Assembly: GCA_965153355.1 (NCBI GenBank)
Contig: OZ231127.1
Coordinates: 73,284,001-73,348,000, forward strand
Length of the DNA: 64,000 nt
Reading direction: 5' to 3'
Source of the DNA: Flaccisagitta enflata
Taxonomy: Eukaryota > Chaetognatha > Sagittoidea > Aphragmophora
Both the position numbers and the translations under genes were made by a program. Below, one piece after another: positions 35,601 to 49,100 of the stretch. The notes below the pieces were generated by a model, which worked only from the letters and a program-made list of their open reading frames with translations, had not been told where the DNA came from and did no database searches. Each line of letters begins with the position of its first letter. The first letter of the stretch is position 1.

Positions 35601-36985
35601 GACGCAAGACGTCGTGGAGGAGGCGCGCAAACAGCTCGTCAAGTCAATGCAGCGGCAGCATTATTCTGACGTCTTTGAACAATTGGAATTGGGAAAAGTC
35701 TTCAAGCCAGAAAGCCGTCGTGACTTTATCATAAAGAACAAGGAGATGCGGAAGCTGAACCCTTTCGTCGACGACGACGGCATCCTTCGCGTCGGCAGTC
35801 GATTGGAAAATGCCGACATCTCTCACGACGCTAAATTTCCCTTTATCCTGCCGCCAAAAGACGAGAATGTGAAATCATTAATTCGCCATTATCATCATAA
35901 TGATTTTCACGCGGGTGCAAAGCATACATTGTGCCAATTACGCCAATTTGTGTGGATTACAAAAGGTCTTCAGGCCGTCAAGAGCGTCGTCAACACGTGC
36001 TTTAGATGCCAGAAGAACTTTAAAAAGAACGCAAATCAGCAAATAGCCAATCTTCCATCAAATCGCGTCAATCCGGCGCCTGTCTTTGCAGAGACTGGAT
36101 TGGACGTCATGGGGCATTTCATGGTAAAAATGAACGGGCGTGCTGATCATAAGGTGTGGATCGCAGTGTTCACCTGTTTCGTGTCACGCGCCGTCCATGT
36201 GGAATTGCTCTTCAACATGTCAGCCGATGCGATGGTAATGCAATCATCCGCTTTGCAGCAAGGCGCCCAGGAATCCGCCGTTTCACATCAGATTGTGGGG
36301 GCGATCTAGTCGGCGCCAACAACATCCTCAGAAGGAAATGGAAGCTTGGAACGCTCGTCAACTCCTGGTGCAGCGGCGCAGCCTTCCGGTGGGATTTTAT
36401 CACGCAAAGAACACCCCACTATGGAGGGGTGTGGGAGAGAATCGTTGCTCTCTTTAAGCGCCATCTTGCTTCCATCTCAACTGGCGCCATCCTCCACGTC
36501 GACGCCTTCAACACTGCATAAGTCGAAGTTGAAAATTCTCAATCGCTTGGGTCCTCTGTGGCTCAGCGGTGATCCCGAAATGACTCTGAGGGCCACTTGC
36601 GAATCATATCCTCAATCATCAACATCCGGCCATGCCCCTCTGGATCTGGTGCAACAAGGCGTCAATTCTGACGCCGACTCTTGAAGATTCAATGGAGGCG
36701 TGCTTAATCGCGTGTGGATGCATTTTGGAAATCGTGGAGGGCCGAATATTTGTCGCTTCTTCATGCGCGAAGCAAATGGTCGAGATCTGAGAGAGACTTT
36801 GCGGTCGATGACATGGTCATCGTCATGGACGAAACGCTACCTCGTCACAATTGGAGCTTAGGGCGTGTCATGGGCGTCGGGGTTCGTCAAGCCCCGCCTC
36901 CGAAGGGGGGCTCACATCCGGCGCCAAGATGGAAAGATAGTGACGAAAGACCGCACGAAGCTTGTGCGGCTGGGAGTGGACTCAT
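32652..36985 (+). pseudogene. Degenerate BEL/Pao gag-pol polyprotein
   Basis: Homology passes between frames, with many stops and frameshifts, in the normal BEL/Pao order. The end of Gag with a degraded zinc knuckle (NRPTCQACK, about 32745) comes first. Then come an aspartic protease motif (MIDSGAD, 33069-33089) and RT palm sequence DIKAFFHLVRVHPDD (34120-34165). The RT active-site box reads FYVDN (34356-34370) instead of FYVDD. A KVLGVSWLP segment (34549) and an RNase H-side WRWVDSSNNPADHCSRG (about 35240-35290) follow. Next are the integrase HHCC zinc finger (35890-36010) and core fragments LDVMGH, TSDCGGDLVGAN and HYGGVWERIV. Last is a C-terminal DUF5641-like domain (36714-36890). Before inactivation it encoded reverse transcription and integration. 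No LTR pair was found, and the left side abuts the assembly gap. Confidence 0.88.
35422..36309 (+). pseudogene. Longest surviving frame of the pol relic: integrase zinc finger and partial core
   Basis: About 295 codons without interruption, covering the connection region, HHCC zinc-binding segment (HH...H and C-x2-C near 35890-36010) and the first part of the DDE core with its first Asp (ETGLDVMGH, near 36100). The frame then shifts before the second Asp. Part of 32652-36985; not expected to be functional. Confidence 0.8.
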
Positions 36986-37019
36986 AAAAAAAGCTAAGTT
37001 TTGAGAGAGAGAAAAGGCG

Positions 37020-37327
37020 CATGGGCCTGTCCATTGAAGTATCTATAGATATGAGAGTGATTGATACTCTGACTTGTTATATTTACAAAGAGTTGCTATT
37101 ATTCATATTTGGTTCTGATTATCCATGCTTTCATCTTTCCTCTTGTCAATTATGTTGTCTCATTTCCACTTACACATCAAAACACTGATTCATTCGCTCT
37201 GTCTATGTACATATTGTGCAAATCCGTTCTTGCAACTATCAGTTCCTTTGTCGAACATTTCAGCTTCCGCTAATGACGTCATTCCATCTCTGAAGTCAGT
37301 TCGCATTGCAAGTCGCTCGTCGGTAAG
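37020..37327. other. Anonymous DNA after the pol relic
   Basis: No LTR-like sequence recognised; AT-rich. Confidence 0.4.
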
Positions 37328-39690
37328 ATGTCCCGTCAGCAAGCGTCTCAAGGCAGAAGCCGACGTGTCGACGTCGTACGGATCATGGATCTTCATCGGC
37401 TCTTCAACGGCAGCCTCGACTCGAGAGGATCTGCATCACAGCGTCGTTCGGGCGGGGGAGGAGGCTGTCGCGTTGGCAGCCTTCAATGCCGCGACCGCCG
37501 TTCCGTCGTCGACGCAAAAATGGCGAATAAAAAGCGTCAACAAGATGATGCGTTGGTAAATAAAATCCAACAATATCCGCGCCCGTTACACAGCATTAAA
37601 CTTCCTCCATTGGTGGTCATCAGAGATGGAGGTTCAAGGCGGATCTCGATCAATAGGCCGCTGATGGACTTATCCACCACTTCCGCAGCGGCGTCATCAT
37701 CATCGGTTTACCCCATCGCCTGCGCCAATTTTGCCTTGATTCGGTGCCCAGCGTCTCGTGATCAAGCGTCTGCAGCTGCACGTCCAGCATGACGGGCGAA
37801 GAGAGAGAGAGATCGGTCAATGATGGAGCAAGAGTGGAGGAGGGGATGGAAACAGAGGAGGAGGTGTTGGTGAATGGGGAGGCAGTGGAGAAAGACATTG
37901 ACCCGGAAGTGGACTTTACGGCGCCGGAAGAGAAGAAACAACGGATGCAGGCGCGTTAGTGGTATCGTATCATCAGCCCCCGGACGTTAAGGAGTATCTC
38001 TCCTCACCAAAGAGTTTGAAAAACTTTCGGTGTGTGCTGCAACAAACAAACTCTCATGCGCTCATCGGCTAATCAAACAGAGCAGCTGGAGACTCTGGAG
38101 CGCAAAATCCAAAGCAATAAGAGAAGGAGGGAGCATGATAAGGAGTTGAAGCCATGGTCAGGGCGGCAGAGAAAGGAGGAAGGCAATGCGGCTCAAGCCT
38201 CTGGGTGCAGCTTCCGTCGGCAGCTTCACGCTCCACCCAGCCAGTCGGTAAGTGCCTCGTGGCAGCCTGCTTCATGGCCCGGCAATTCACTCTACAGCAT
38301 CAGGAAGTCGTCAATCGCGCCCTAGATTGGTTCATCCCCCAAATCAGCAGCAACAGGGTCCTCGTGACGTCACTCCCTCACAACAGTCGAAGAGATCACG
38401 TCGGGGAAAGACTCCACAAACGCGCAATGTGCCGAGTCAACAAAAGGGCCAAATTCCAAAAGCAAAGGCCCCCTTCAAGCGCCTCCAGGCGCGCCCCCTG
38501 CAGCTGTCATGCCCAAAGGCCAAGGAGAAGCTTCAAGCGGTTCGTCGGCAGCAGCGACAGCAGCAACCCAGAAGCTGGATCAGGCGCCTGGGGCAGCGGC
38601 AGCAAAGGGGAAGAAGATCAAGAGAGCTGGGAAGAAGCACAAAGCAGCAACCAAGGGAGGTTCTGCTTGCGGTGCTTCGGCGTCCGCTGTTAAACCTCAA
38701 GTCTCTGGTCAGCAGACGGGAGCGTCTTCCTTTCATTCGCAGCCATCCAAGGCAGCGGTAGGAAGCGAGCAAGTTGGAGGTGCTTCTGCATCAGCCAAAG
38801 CTGGTGTAGCGCCTCGTCAGCAAACCGAGTCTGCCCAAGGTCTACAGCAAGTGCAGAACCCGCCTCCCCCGTCGGATCCAGCCTTCGATCCTGCGCATGG
38901 ACACCACATCGCCGAGTCATTGCTGCGAGAAGCTATCTTTACTGACCTCAAATGCTCCATTGGGGGTGGTGAAGAATGTAGCATCAAGGCTTCCAAAAGA
39001 CTTCTTCGCGTCGCTTCCGCCGCGTCAGCGAGTTGAAGCGGCTCGTCAAGTCTTAGGCAAGAGAGGATTAGTCGCAACATCCAAAAGGAGAGACGATGCT
39101 CGTCGAGCAGCAATAACTGCGGACAATAAGATGGTTCAAGGCAATAAGCGAGTCGTGGAACTGGAGAAGCAGCTTGAAAAGGAGAAGCAGGCCTGTGCGA
39201 TGAAGGCTAAGAAGAAAGAGGAGGCGGTGGAGCGCGCAAAGGCGGCTATGGCCGTCGACTTTAAAACTGCGTCCGCTGTACGTCCGAAATTTCGACTGGC
39301 GCGGAATCGCGATGCAGCATCTCCACCTCTCCTCGTCTTCTCCAGCAGAAAAATCTGATCCTTAGATCCCACGTCGCAAAAAGACGCTCCCAAGCCTGGG
39401 CCTCAGAAAAATCGAACCAGGCCTTGGAAAAATCAGACTTCGCCAGCTAACGCTGATTGGTGCCACGCCCAGTTGCTATTCAATCTAACTACCAATTTGC
39501 AACATGGCATGAAAAGCGCCGCCATTCGCTCAGGATCGTATTCCACCGTAGCATCCTCATCCCATCGTGGACAGGCCGGCCAAGTCGGGCGCTGCCGAGG
39601 CGTGGGAATGACGTCCGCCCGGGGGCCTGGCGAAAAACGCCCGCGTGGTTCATGTGGTTTGGGAAGGGTTGAGGTTGAGTTTTTGTTGTA
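37328..39690 (+). pseudogene. Degenerate coding-like region of unknown origin
   Basis: Overlapping frames, one after another, share the GTC/GAC-rich codon style of the adjacent pol relic and have biased composition. A Glu-rich piece lies near 37795-37950, Gln/Lys/Arg-rich pieces near 38040-38770 and Ala/Gln/Ser-rich pieces near 38510-39036. A charged, coiled-coil-like piece lies near 39020-39355. Stops and frameshifts separate them. I recognise no domain. It could be an extra open frame of the BEL/Pao element, a gag of another element, or a dead host gene. Confidence 0.35.
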
Positions 39691-42600
39691 AATTTGAATC
39701 TGTGTACGATAGGAACTTTACTAATCAATCTGCCCCTGTTCTTTCTCTTTCTTTTCTTCCCTTCGGGGAGGATTCACTCTCAGACGGCTGCACCTGCCTG
39801 CGCGCTCAGTGCGGTCACCATCCCAGCTGACATCCATTCATCGCCTTTAGCCTGAGTTGTCGAGATATTTGGGCAAGCAGCCCGCTCGTCTCTGTAATGG
39901 AGAAAGGCACTTGGTGATGTGGTATTCGTTCCATGATGCTGCAATTTTTCTTTTTCAACAGATTCGTTTTTATTATATAGTTATTAATTTATTAATTTTG
40001 TGTTGTTTTGTTTTGGTTCTTTGGAACATAGCCATTTTGTTGTGTTTGTTTTAGACATGGTCTTTTAGTCATTATTCCCAGACTACTTTATGACATGTTT
40101 AATGTTATACCCCACTTATCTTTTCCCACTCTCAGTCAATTCCAGGCTTGAGTGCTCTAGGCCCGTTCCTTTCCCCCCTTCCTTCTTTTTTTTTTCCAGA
40201 CGGGCGCCTCAACCTCCTCGTCACCGCCTCGTCTTCCATCCGCGTCATCGTGATCGTTGAAAATTTGCTGGTGGTGGATCCTTTCCCGGACGGGAATCAT
40301 CATTCGTGCAGTCGTCGATCTGTTGATAGTTAGGGTGGGGATGTAAGAAGCTGTGGACGGAGGAGAGAAGCGGGGGTTATGTCTATGTAAAATTTTTTTT
40401 AGGGAAGGTAGTTCGGTTTTTAGTAGGTTTCCCGACTGGAAACTAGGTGTCGAGTATTTTTGAAATTCGTGAAATTCCAAAAATGGGGCAGAATGTTAGA
40501 AATGTATGTCTGTCCGTCTCTTAGGTGTGTGTGCCTTCTGTCTCTTTAAGTGCTTTTGGCTTTTCTCTTTCTCTACTATTCGATGCCTGTCTTTTGTTTC
40601 TTGCCATTTTTTATATTGAACGCTAGATGGGTAACCATATGGTTGCGCCTTGATTTTGTGCCATTTGTTTTTACTACGTAGGCAAATATACGTAACTCGT
40701 CCTTCGCTTCATCCAATTTTTGGATTGATTGATTTTATTTAATTATGGCATCGCTTCTTAAAGTGATTGATTGATTTTTATGATCGTTTGAATGCATTGT
40801 GATTCACTAATTTCAATAATCTCATCTTTTTATTGCAGATAAACTAATGAACGGACAATTTAATTTGACATCTCGACAGACTGTGGTTGAAACCAACGAG
40901 GGCCTAAAAGTAGTTTTATAGACGTGTTTCTGCTTTTATTAACGTTGTTTTTATCTTGTCTTCCGGTCTGTTATGTTTGTCTTTTGCCCTTTTGCATTTT
41001 TATCGCCGGATTTTAGTATGGTTTTTATCGCTTGTCCGATCAGCTTGCTATAGGGATGATATGGATGAATTTAATGGGATGGGCCGGGGCAGGGGCAGGT
41101 ATTATCAGGTGGCATGGGCTCTGAAGAAGATGAACATGTTGTCATGTGCTGTTTCTGTCCTTTATTGTGTCCCATCTCGATTTCATGTTATCTTTTGCGT
41201 TTGCTGATCACAATTAACGCCCACTTTCCCTTTCATTTTTCCCCCTCTCTTCAGTTGTTGAAATTTTTATGGAATAAACGAGACGATCGCCTTCCTATTT
41301 TCCAATCGGCCAACTTTCTTTCACCACAAGTCGTCAGTCAGATAGACGCTCATAGACAGTGCCAGTTGAAACTCGTGGGCGTAAATTATAAATGTCATGC
41401 GGCAATAGTTACTAGCAACGCATGAAAATGCCACACAGCATCGGTGTTACAACTCAAGAGTCGAACCTAAAAGTACTCAACTAACTGCTTGACACTAAAT
41501 AAGCTACTTGATTACTCCACATAATTTTGTCTAGAACATTGGTAACTAGTATGTAGCTGAATGTTGCTTCTCTGCTCGGACGTTTATGTCAAATAAAAGA
41601 TATTACTATTGCAACATCGTTCAAAGACATCCATTGAAAGACAGTTTCAGATCTTTGTGGAATGAACGCAGCAGCATCATCGATGATAGAGTCACAGTTT
41701 TTTTGAAGATTGAAAGACAACACTGTCAAAGAAAATAAAAAGCGACAATAGAAACTATCGGGTTACAGTCTGAACACCAAATAATGATTCTTGCCACAGA
41801 GAACAAAAACATGAAACAATAAGTAGTTGATTGTAAAGACCTCTCTTTTTTTTATAATTGGTGTCTGATGATTAGCGATTTTTGGTCAGATCACAAACGA
41901 TTTCCTCACGGAATTTTCATTTTAACCGAATAAATAGATTGTAGGCACTATGAACACTTTATATATAATACATTTAGAAAAGCAAAAGCAAAAACTGTAT
42001 TCGAAATTAAAAGATCGCTTGAGATTCTTAATATCAAGACTAAAACAGCAAAGATATTTTGTAAATTAAAAAGAGGCAATTTCATTTTCACTTGTTTAAA
42101 ACAGTAAATTCACAAGCTTTCTAAAAATGACATTGACGACTTTTTAGCAACGGAAATGAAGAGAAAATGAACGAACAAGGGAAGTAATGAAAAAGATGAA
42201 AATTCAGAAAACGATGCCATCCAATTTCCCCTGCCTTCAGCAAATCACGCTACCCCAACATTATACTTCTAATATCTCAGCCTAGTAGGCAAAATTCGTA
42301 ACGAGGAATGACTTAGTTCAAAAACAAAACTGTGGAGATTCTAAAATGACAGACGGGAAGAGGAGTAGTCAGCACTCCCAAGACGAACAAGATGACCAAG
42401 TGGGTTATCGACCGGAAATGGGAATAAAAGAGGAAGAGATGGAAGAGAAGAAAGCGGAAGAGTAGGAAGAGGAGGTGGAAAAGGAGGAAGAAGAAGAGAA
42501 GGAAGACAAGGAAAGATTATTCTGGAACCGGCGAAAGGCCAATATGAAGGAAATAATCGATTCATGAAGGAAAAAGGTCGACATCCGGTCAAGAAGTATC

Positions 42601-42867
42601 ATCATTTGGGAAAAGAAAGAGACGTGATGGAGGAAATTCATTCTTAAGTATCAGAGTATGGAGCTGGTCGTCATAGTGCGCTTGGAATTACGAATCATGA
42701 AACGAATGCTGAAATGACTCATTCCCCATTCCAATCGCAGCATGTGAAATTTAACTGCTTAACTTTTTTATGAATCACATTCATCAAACAATGTTTGCAA
42801 AATAAGATGCCAGGACAAAAGGCTATTTGTATCAAAGCCCAAAGAACGACATCAAGCGTCAAAACGC
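39691..42867. other. Anonymous DNA, 3' flank of the host gene
   Basis: AT-rich with scattered T-rich tracts, a purine-rich block at 42410-42520, and no supported gene. It should contain the 3' UTR of the gene at 42868; I saw no canonical AATAAA directly after its stop. Confidence 0.4.
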
Positions 42868-43150
42868 TTAGGCAAGTAACGAATGAAAGTTGATTAAGTG
42901 TGTGGTGGGAAAGAGGAGGAAGTTGATGCTGAAGTGTCCTTGAGGTTCGTGTCCTTGAGGTTCGTGTCCTTGAGGTTCGTGTCCTTGAGGTTCGTGTCCT
43001 TGAGGTTCGTGTCCTTGAGGTTCGTGTCCTTGAGGTTCGTGTCCTTGAGGTTCGTGTCCTTGAGGTTTGTGTCCTTGAGGTTTGTGTCCTTGAGGTTCTT
43101 GCCCTTGAGGTTCTTGTCCTTGAGGTTCTTGTCTTTGTTCACTCGCGGTG
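42868..43150 (-). CDS. Terminal exon with EPQGH repeat tract and stop
   Basis: Acceptor CGCAAG at 43151; the stop TAA is at 42868-42870. About fourteen 15-bp units (42938-43140) encode E/K-P-Q-G-H/Q repeats in the frame set by the upstream exon. The last residues are hydrophobic (FSINFLLFP). The repeat is open in all minus frames, so phase was decisive. Confidence 0.65.
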
Positions 43151-46100
43151 CTTGCGATGAAATGTTCTTTCGATCAAAACTGAGGTAAAGATAAATTTAA
43201 CAGATCAAACGACCCAAATACTAATAATTCTCTCTCTCTCTCATGATATAAATACTAAAAATTCTCTCGCTCTCTTATGATAAATGTTTAATTATGCCTT
43301 AAAATGAAACGGACTACACTGACCACACAAGGACCTTAGAGTTGACTATTTACTCCGCTGTAACGAATGATCGATGTATCAATGTATCGAATGATACATT
43401 CTTGAGCATTAAAATCAACGGCGCAGTGTACTGGCGAAGTTAATCTCCCGCTAAAATAACTAAGGTAACGAGACTCACGGATCGATCAAAAGACCAATAA
43501 AACTTGTCTCTTGCTTTTTGTATTTTTCAAGACCGATAAAACTTATTAAGGCCGGATACACGGCCAAAACGGAGTCGTTTGCGGATGGGCAGGGAGGTGA
43601 GGCGGGTGAGCTGGGGCAGTATATAGGTGGGTACGGGCCGTAATGAGGCTGGGCAGGGGCTGTGATGCTCTAAAAAGCTATTTCAGCCAATTTCGCCTAA
43701 TTCAGAATTTCGCGTTACGGACATTCCCTGGGACCTATGGACACAGCCTCTTATAGAATCGCTTAGCAAACAAAAAGATTAAACACCTTCGACAATCGTT
43801 TTCCAACGCTCATGTCATTTATTATGAGCGGCAAACGCCATTCACTTCCCTTAGATATAACTTTCAAATTTTCTTTTTTTCCATTGCCACCGATCATCAA
43901 GCAAGTGGGCCAATGTCCCAATTCAGAAGCCAATGAACAATTAAACACTGAGCGCCACATGCCACAAGATCAAAACACTACTGACGAGAACATAAGCTCT
44001 GATTGACCTTCATAATTGACGATACTCAAAAAACATACCTTGGTTCCTTATCTTTGTCCTTTTTGTGACTCTTGTGCGGTTTTGGAGCAGTCAACTTCTC
44101 AGATTCATAGCGACTGGGTGTAGCCGAAACCTTTGATGGCGATAGACAAGTGACATTCATAGAAAGTGAAATGTTTGTATTATAAGATATTTTTCATTTT
44201 GATTGCAACATTTCATAACGACAAAACTCAAAGAGTATAAGGGTAGAGTGGGGTAAAACAGGTCACCTGGGGTGAAATGGGTCACCCCTTGTTTTTGAAG
44301 AATTAGAGGAAAATATTAGCAATTTTATTTATTCAGAAAGGTTAAGTGTGTCTAGTTTTTGATGGAGACAAATTTTACTGAAAGTAATACCAGGGCTGAT
44401 AATAAAGGGTGACCCATTTTGACCACTGGTGACCTATTTTACCCCACCGCCCCCTAGAGACGGTATAATCTTGAAAAAAATTGCAATGAGTTAAGTCATC
44501 AAAACATGAAACATTGTAAATTAAATCAAATTAAATTCTCAACCCTACAGTCACAATTCAATGAAGTAGAAGCCTCATATCAGGAATGGATGATCAATAT
44601 GAGTCGCAAGAGCTTGAGTATGTTTGTAATCACCTTAAGTTTGGCCGTGATATGCTTCGCTGCACAATTGCTCTCCACCTCCATGGCGTCGGCAGTCTTC
44701 TTGGATTGCGCATTAATTTCCCGATTCAATTCCACAGCTACTTCGCCATTTTCATGAGCTACTTGCTTCTGCAAGGGGATATGGATAGTAGGAATTGTTG
44801 GTATTAATTGTATGGATTAGAATGATATCATTCTGAACACATACAGTGGACCACCAATAGAGCGCAACCGCCATTACGGCATGTCGGGAGCGCGATTAAC
44901 TTGATTTTTATACGGTAACATTGTTTGATATTGTTGTCAACTCAAGTGCAAAAGCCGAACCAGACTATAACCCCAAGGCCTTAAAATTAGCTTTGCTGAA
45001 AAAGTATTAACAAATTTTCTGACCCTATTATAAAGATGTGAGGACGCGTCTATCAGAATGAGATGGCGTTTTGAAAACTTACGCGGGACTGAGGAGCTCC
45101 AAGTTCTGTCTTGGACCCGACATCTGGTTCATCCGCACCGCCCTGGGAACCATTGGAGCCCGGAGTCGACTTTGAATCCACTGGCACGGCGGCACTAGTG
45201 TAAAGCAAACGTGAAATGGTAAATATTTCAGTCATAATTTTTTGATTGCGTGCTCGCAACCCAGTTACGTACTATGATGGTCAGTGTCTGTTCCATCCAT
45301 TCTTTGGTTGACCGATCTAACGGTAACGCTTAGTCAGCGTTAGAGCCCTGACCAAAAATTTGATTGACCTGTTATCACTGCCTTGGCCCACTCACACGCG
45401 ACTTAAGTAGCCAAGTATCGGGCCATGTTTCATACTGGTACTTGATTTCAAGTTTTTAGTCGCATGCACGCGACTTAACAACTCGCTCTGTCCGTCGGTT
45501 GGTCCATCTGTCGGTCCGTCACGCTTAGCTTTTTTTGCCGCCCCTGCCCACCGGCACGCGACTCAGGTAGCCCTTTTATCCGGCCGTATTAAGAGTTGAC
45601 AACAAACAACAAAACAAATTTCTCAGGCAATCACAGACCACATAGAGTAAACTCTTGATTTGGGCAAAACTGAATTAAACTTACGTTAATGCGTCGGTTT
45701 TTTCACGAATTTCATCGTCATCGTCGTCGTCAATGACATTGTTCTGCGGAGGTGCAGCGTTGGCAGTAGCTGTGACGAAAAAAAGCAGAACAATATGGTG
45801 TAATCGAACATCGTTCTTAGTCATTCTAAGGCGACTAAAAATACAATTAGGAGTCAGGTCTAAAAAAGTGGAACCAGTTGCCAGAGATGGTCAAGAACCG
45901 GACATCGGTAAACGGTTTTAACAAGGCCGGATACACGGCCATCAGCTGCAGATGGGTGGGCACGGGCATCCAACCTCAATCCACACCACAAGTCCCCCAA
46001 TCAAATGCACAAAAAGCATCTAAATCGCTCATTTCCTCACTTTTCGACTCGTCCACGGACCGACCGACCAATCAACCGACTGACGGACAAAGCCTCTTAT

Positions 46101-49100
46101 AGAGTTGCGTGTTGCGGTTTGAGCCTCGAGGCTGGGGTTTGAGCCTTAAGGCTGGGGTTAGAGCCTCGAGGCTGGGGTTTGAGCCTCAAGGGGGGGGGGA
46201 CGGACGGAGGAGAAGGAGAAGGAGAAATTTCCCCTATGTGTGAAAGCATAGGTCATCGGCCCCTTCGGGGCCGCTGCCCAAAAACGAATGTACTTGAAAC
46301 CACGTGACATATCATCCCCACGATGAAGCCACGACGTCTCCGCTATGTCAGCCTAGGCTGACCTAGGAGATCTACCCATCTAATCTAATATAATCTAGTC
46401 TCGCACTTAATGTTTAGGCGTTAGCCTCGTTTTAGTTACAACTGAAATCAAGAGCCATTCTACTTGGAAAATCCGTGTAAAAATACCTGCAGCAGGCTTT
46501 TCGGTCTCCTGAGCGACGATGGCGTAGATAACTTTATTGCTTAATGCGTAAGAAGTTAGAGCAATTTTTCCTCCGTCAGCTTGGAATGTCAAAATCGCAG
46601 CTTCGAGAGATTTTCGATCTTCAAGGGCTTTCGCGGGCAGAATGTGCTGGAGATCAACAGTGGATGTCAAAGTATTGACTGGATGCGTCACACAGCAAAA
46701 GCTTAGAGTATCGTTTCACCCTACTTACTTGACTTGGACAAATAACAATCATAAAATTCTTTTATCTTTGATTTTTCACTCAACGGCGTAGATCTTGAAT
46801 TTTTCATGAATAAAAAAAATCAAAATACGAAAAATCTATCCATTAGCCTAAGTTGTTTTTGCTCCTATTGTACTGTAAAATCAGCAAAATCCTGAATAGT
46901 CTCTTTACTAGACAAAAATTCAAAAATTTTAGCATACATAAGTACAAACTTAGACATAAAATATAAGTCATAATAAAGCCTACTTAAAAGCGAATAAATA
47001 ATTCTTCAAAGAGTAAATAATAAATTATAAATATTATAAAGCATCTTCAGTCTCAATGATAATATAGTGAGAGGGGCAGCAAAATCGCTAGCACCCCTAC
47101 CCACAGCCTGGATAGACAATATTACAGGGACAACTAAGGTACTGGCTAAAAGCTTATCCCATTACTATTCCCGCCATCGAGGCGTTTTTCGAATTTCCTC
47201 ATAGTTCTGAAGATATCGGACATAAACTAGCTAAATCAGCACCTCAGAAAATGGCTGAATTTTACCCTTAAAAAGGCTGTATAATGAAAACTAGATTGAA
47301 AATACGAAATCGCCTTGATGGCGGGAATTGAATTGGGACAAGTTGTTAGGCACCACCTTAATTGTCCGTGTGGTAGCAACCATTTGGGCTGCAGGTAGGG
47401 GTGCTAGCGATCTTGACTGCCCCTCTCACTGTAATATCATTGATTCTGTAAGCATAATGCTTTTTCTCACTGCATTATGCAAATTATGTCTTGCAATTTT
47501 TAAATTTTTACTTGCATCCATACGACTACACCCAGCTTTGTCCATCTGTCCGTCTGTCCGCCGCAATGCTGCCTTAGAGCCTAGATATATGCTAGAGTAG
47601 TTACCCGGAGAAATACATCTCATTTCATTTCATTTGTGCTGTCACGTGACCTAAATAATCACCTGCAAAGCGCTTGCCCTGAATCTCAATTCTCTCGTCG
47701 AACCATCGTTCATCTTTAAGAAGATGCTGACTCTCAACTCCGGTTTGGGTTTTCCAGGAACTTCGGGAGGAGGTGGAAAGACCTTGGCACAAATGATTTC
47801 TCCGGGTTTTGCTTTCAAAGGTTCGACTTTCCATGGGACCTTTTCCATCGGTATCTGGTGCATAGTGATGGATGGAAAGATACATGCATTGGATTCAAAA
47901 ATGTATGATTCTCCATCCAAAGCAAGTACATTTTTAAATGGGAAAATGCTAGTTGTTGATTCTCTATGAAGCTTTTTTGCTCCTATCATTGTGTAAAAAG
48001 CTTCAAAATTACAGTCTCACTACATTTCAACTCACTCGGATCCCCGCTTAAGCAAAGATCATAAATTACCATGGTGATGGAAGTGTTTGGATAAGACGAT
48101 CTGTGGCGAGGTTGTTGACGGGAAACTTGAAGCGTGTCCGGAAAACGTGGGTTAAACCTGGCCTCAACAAAAACCCAAGATCCCAACTTGATGACGCGAT
48201 CAAGGTTCGAATTCTTTTCCGCCGTAACAACAACCTGGACAGCCTGAGACTGATCGCCGACCAGCAGGAAAAGCTGAAATGTCAAAAATAGAGAGAGAAT
48301 TTTTTTTTGGAGATTTTTGTCGCAAAAATGCGACACACAAAGACAACCATTTCTTATCATGCTGCATGTTATTTTAGGCTTGCGCATGACTACCAAGCTT
48401 CAAACTCATCTTTTGTGCTTGAAGACCAACGGGAAAGACTATTTCATCAAAGAAAAAAAGATGTCGATATATGCTGTAAATATGCTGCAAATCTGCGGCA
48501 ACATGCGGCAACATGCAGCAGCACGCATAGAATTGCATCATTAGGCCTGTTTGGAACTCATAGTGACTGTTCCTTTGCGTCTATAGAAATTCAGAGTTGA
48601 CCATTTCCTACGCCCGGGTTTTGCCGTGAAAATGTTGACAAATACAAAAATAGCAATTTGTCTGAAATTCAGTTTCAGCCTCTACAGAGGGGGGAAAAAA
48701 AAGGTGACTTCATGTGATTTTCATATCGATCGAATGCCCCGGAAATTACGAATTGTTTGGTGGCTAATGGTACCATCAACTCCCCTTGGTAGAGAATGAG
48801 TACATCAAAGATGACACGAGACATGGGTGGGACAAATAAAAAAATGTTGACTATTACGAAAATCGCATTTGTCTGAAATTCAGTTTTGCTTCACCAGTCA
48901 GCACTTTTCTGTTGAAAGGGGTTCAAATCAATTCTACCAGTTAAGTTGATCCTTAGCTTTTGAAAATTGCACCATTTTTGTGCTTTTAAGGCATGACATT
49001 ACCCACAAAATTATCGTGAAATAGACTTAATCAGAATATGTCCGAAAATGTCGAAAAAAAGCGTTATTCTGGCAATGAAGGCGCATCAGTGTTTTTCACG

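Noticed and set aside
40157-40480. 107-codon minus frame
   Set aside because: No domain, overlapping frames on the other strand, and no splice signals.
42938-43140. Regular 15-bp repeats resembling a CRISPR array
   Set aside because: Tandem with no unique spacers, in a eukaryotic genome.
48070-48273. Resemblance of this exon to zona-pellucida or macroglobulin beta-sandwich domains
   Set aside because: General beta-strand pattern only; the conserved cysteines of a ZP domain are not present.
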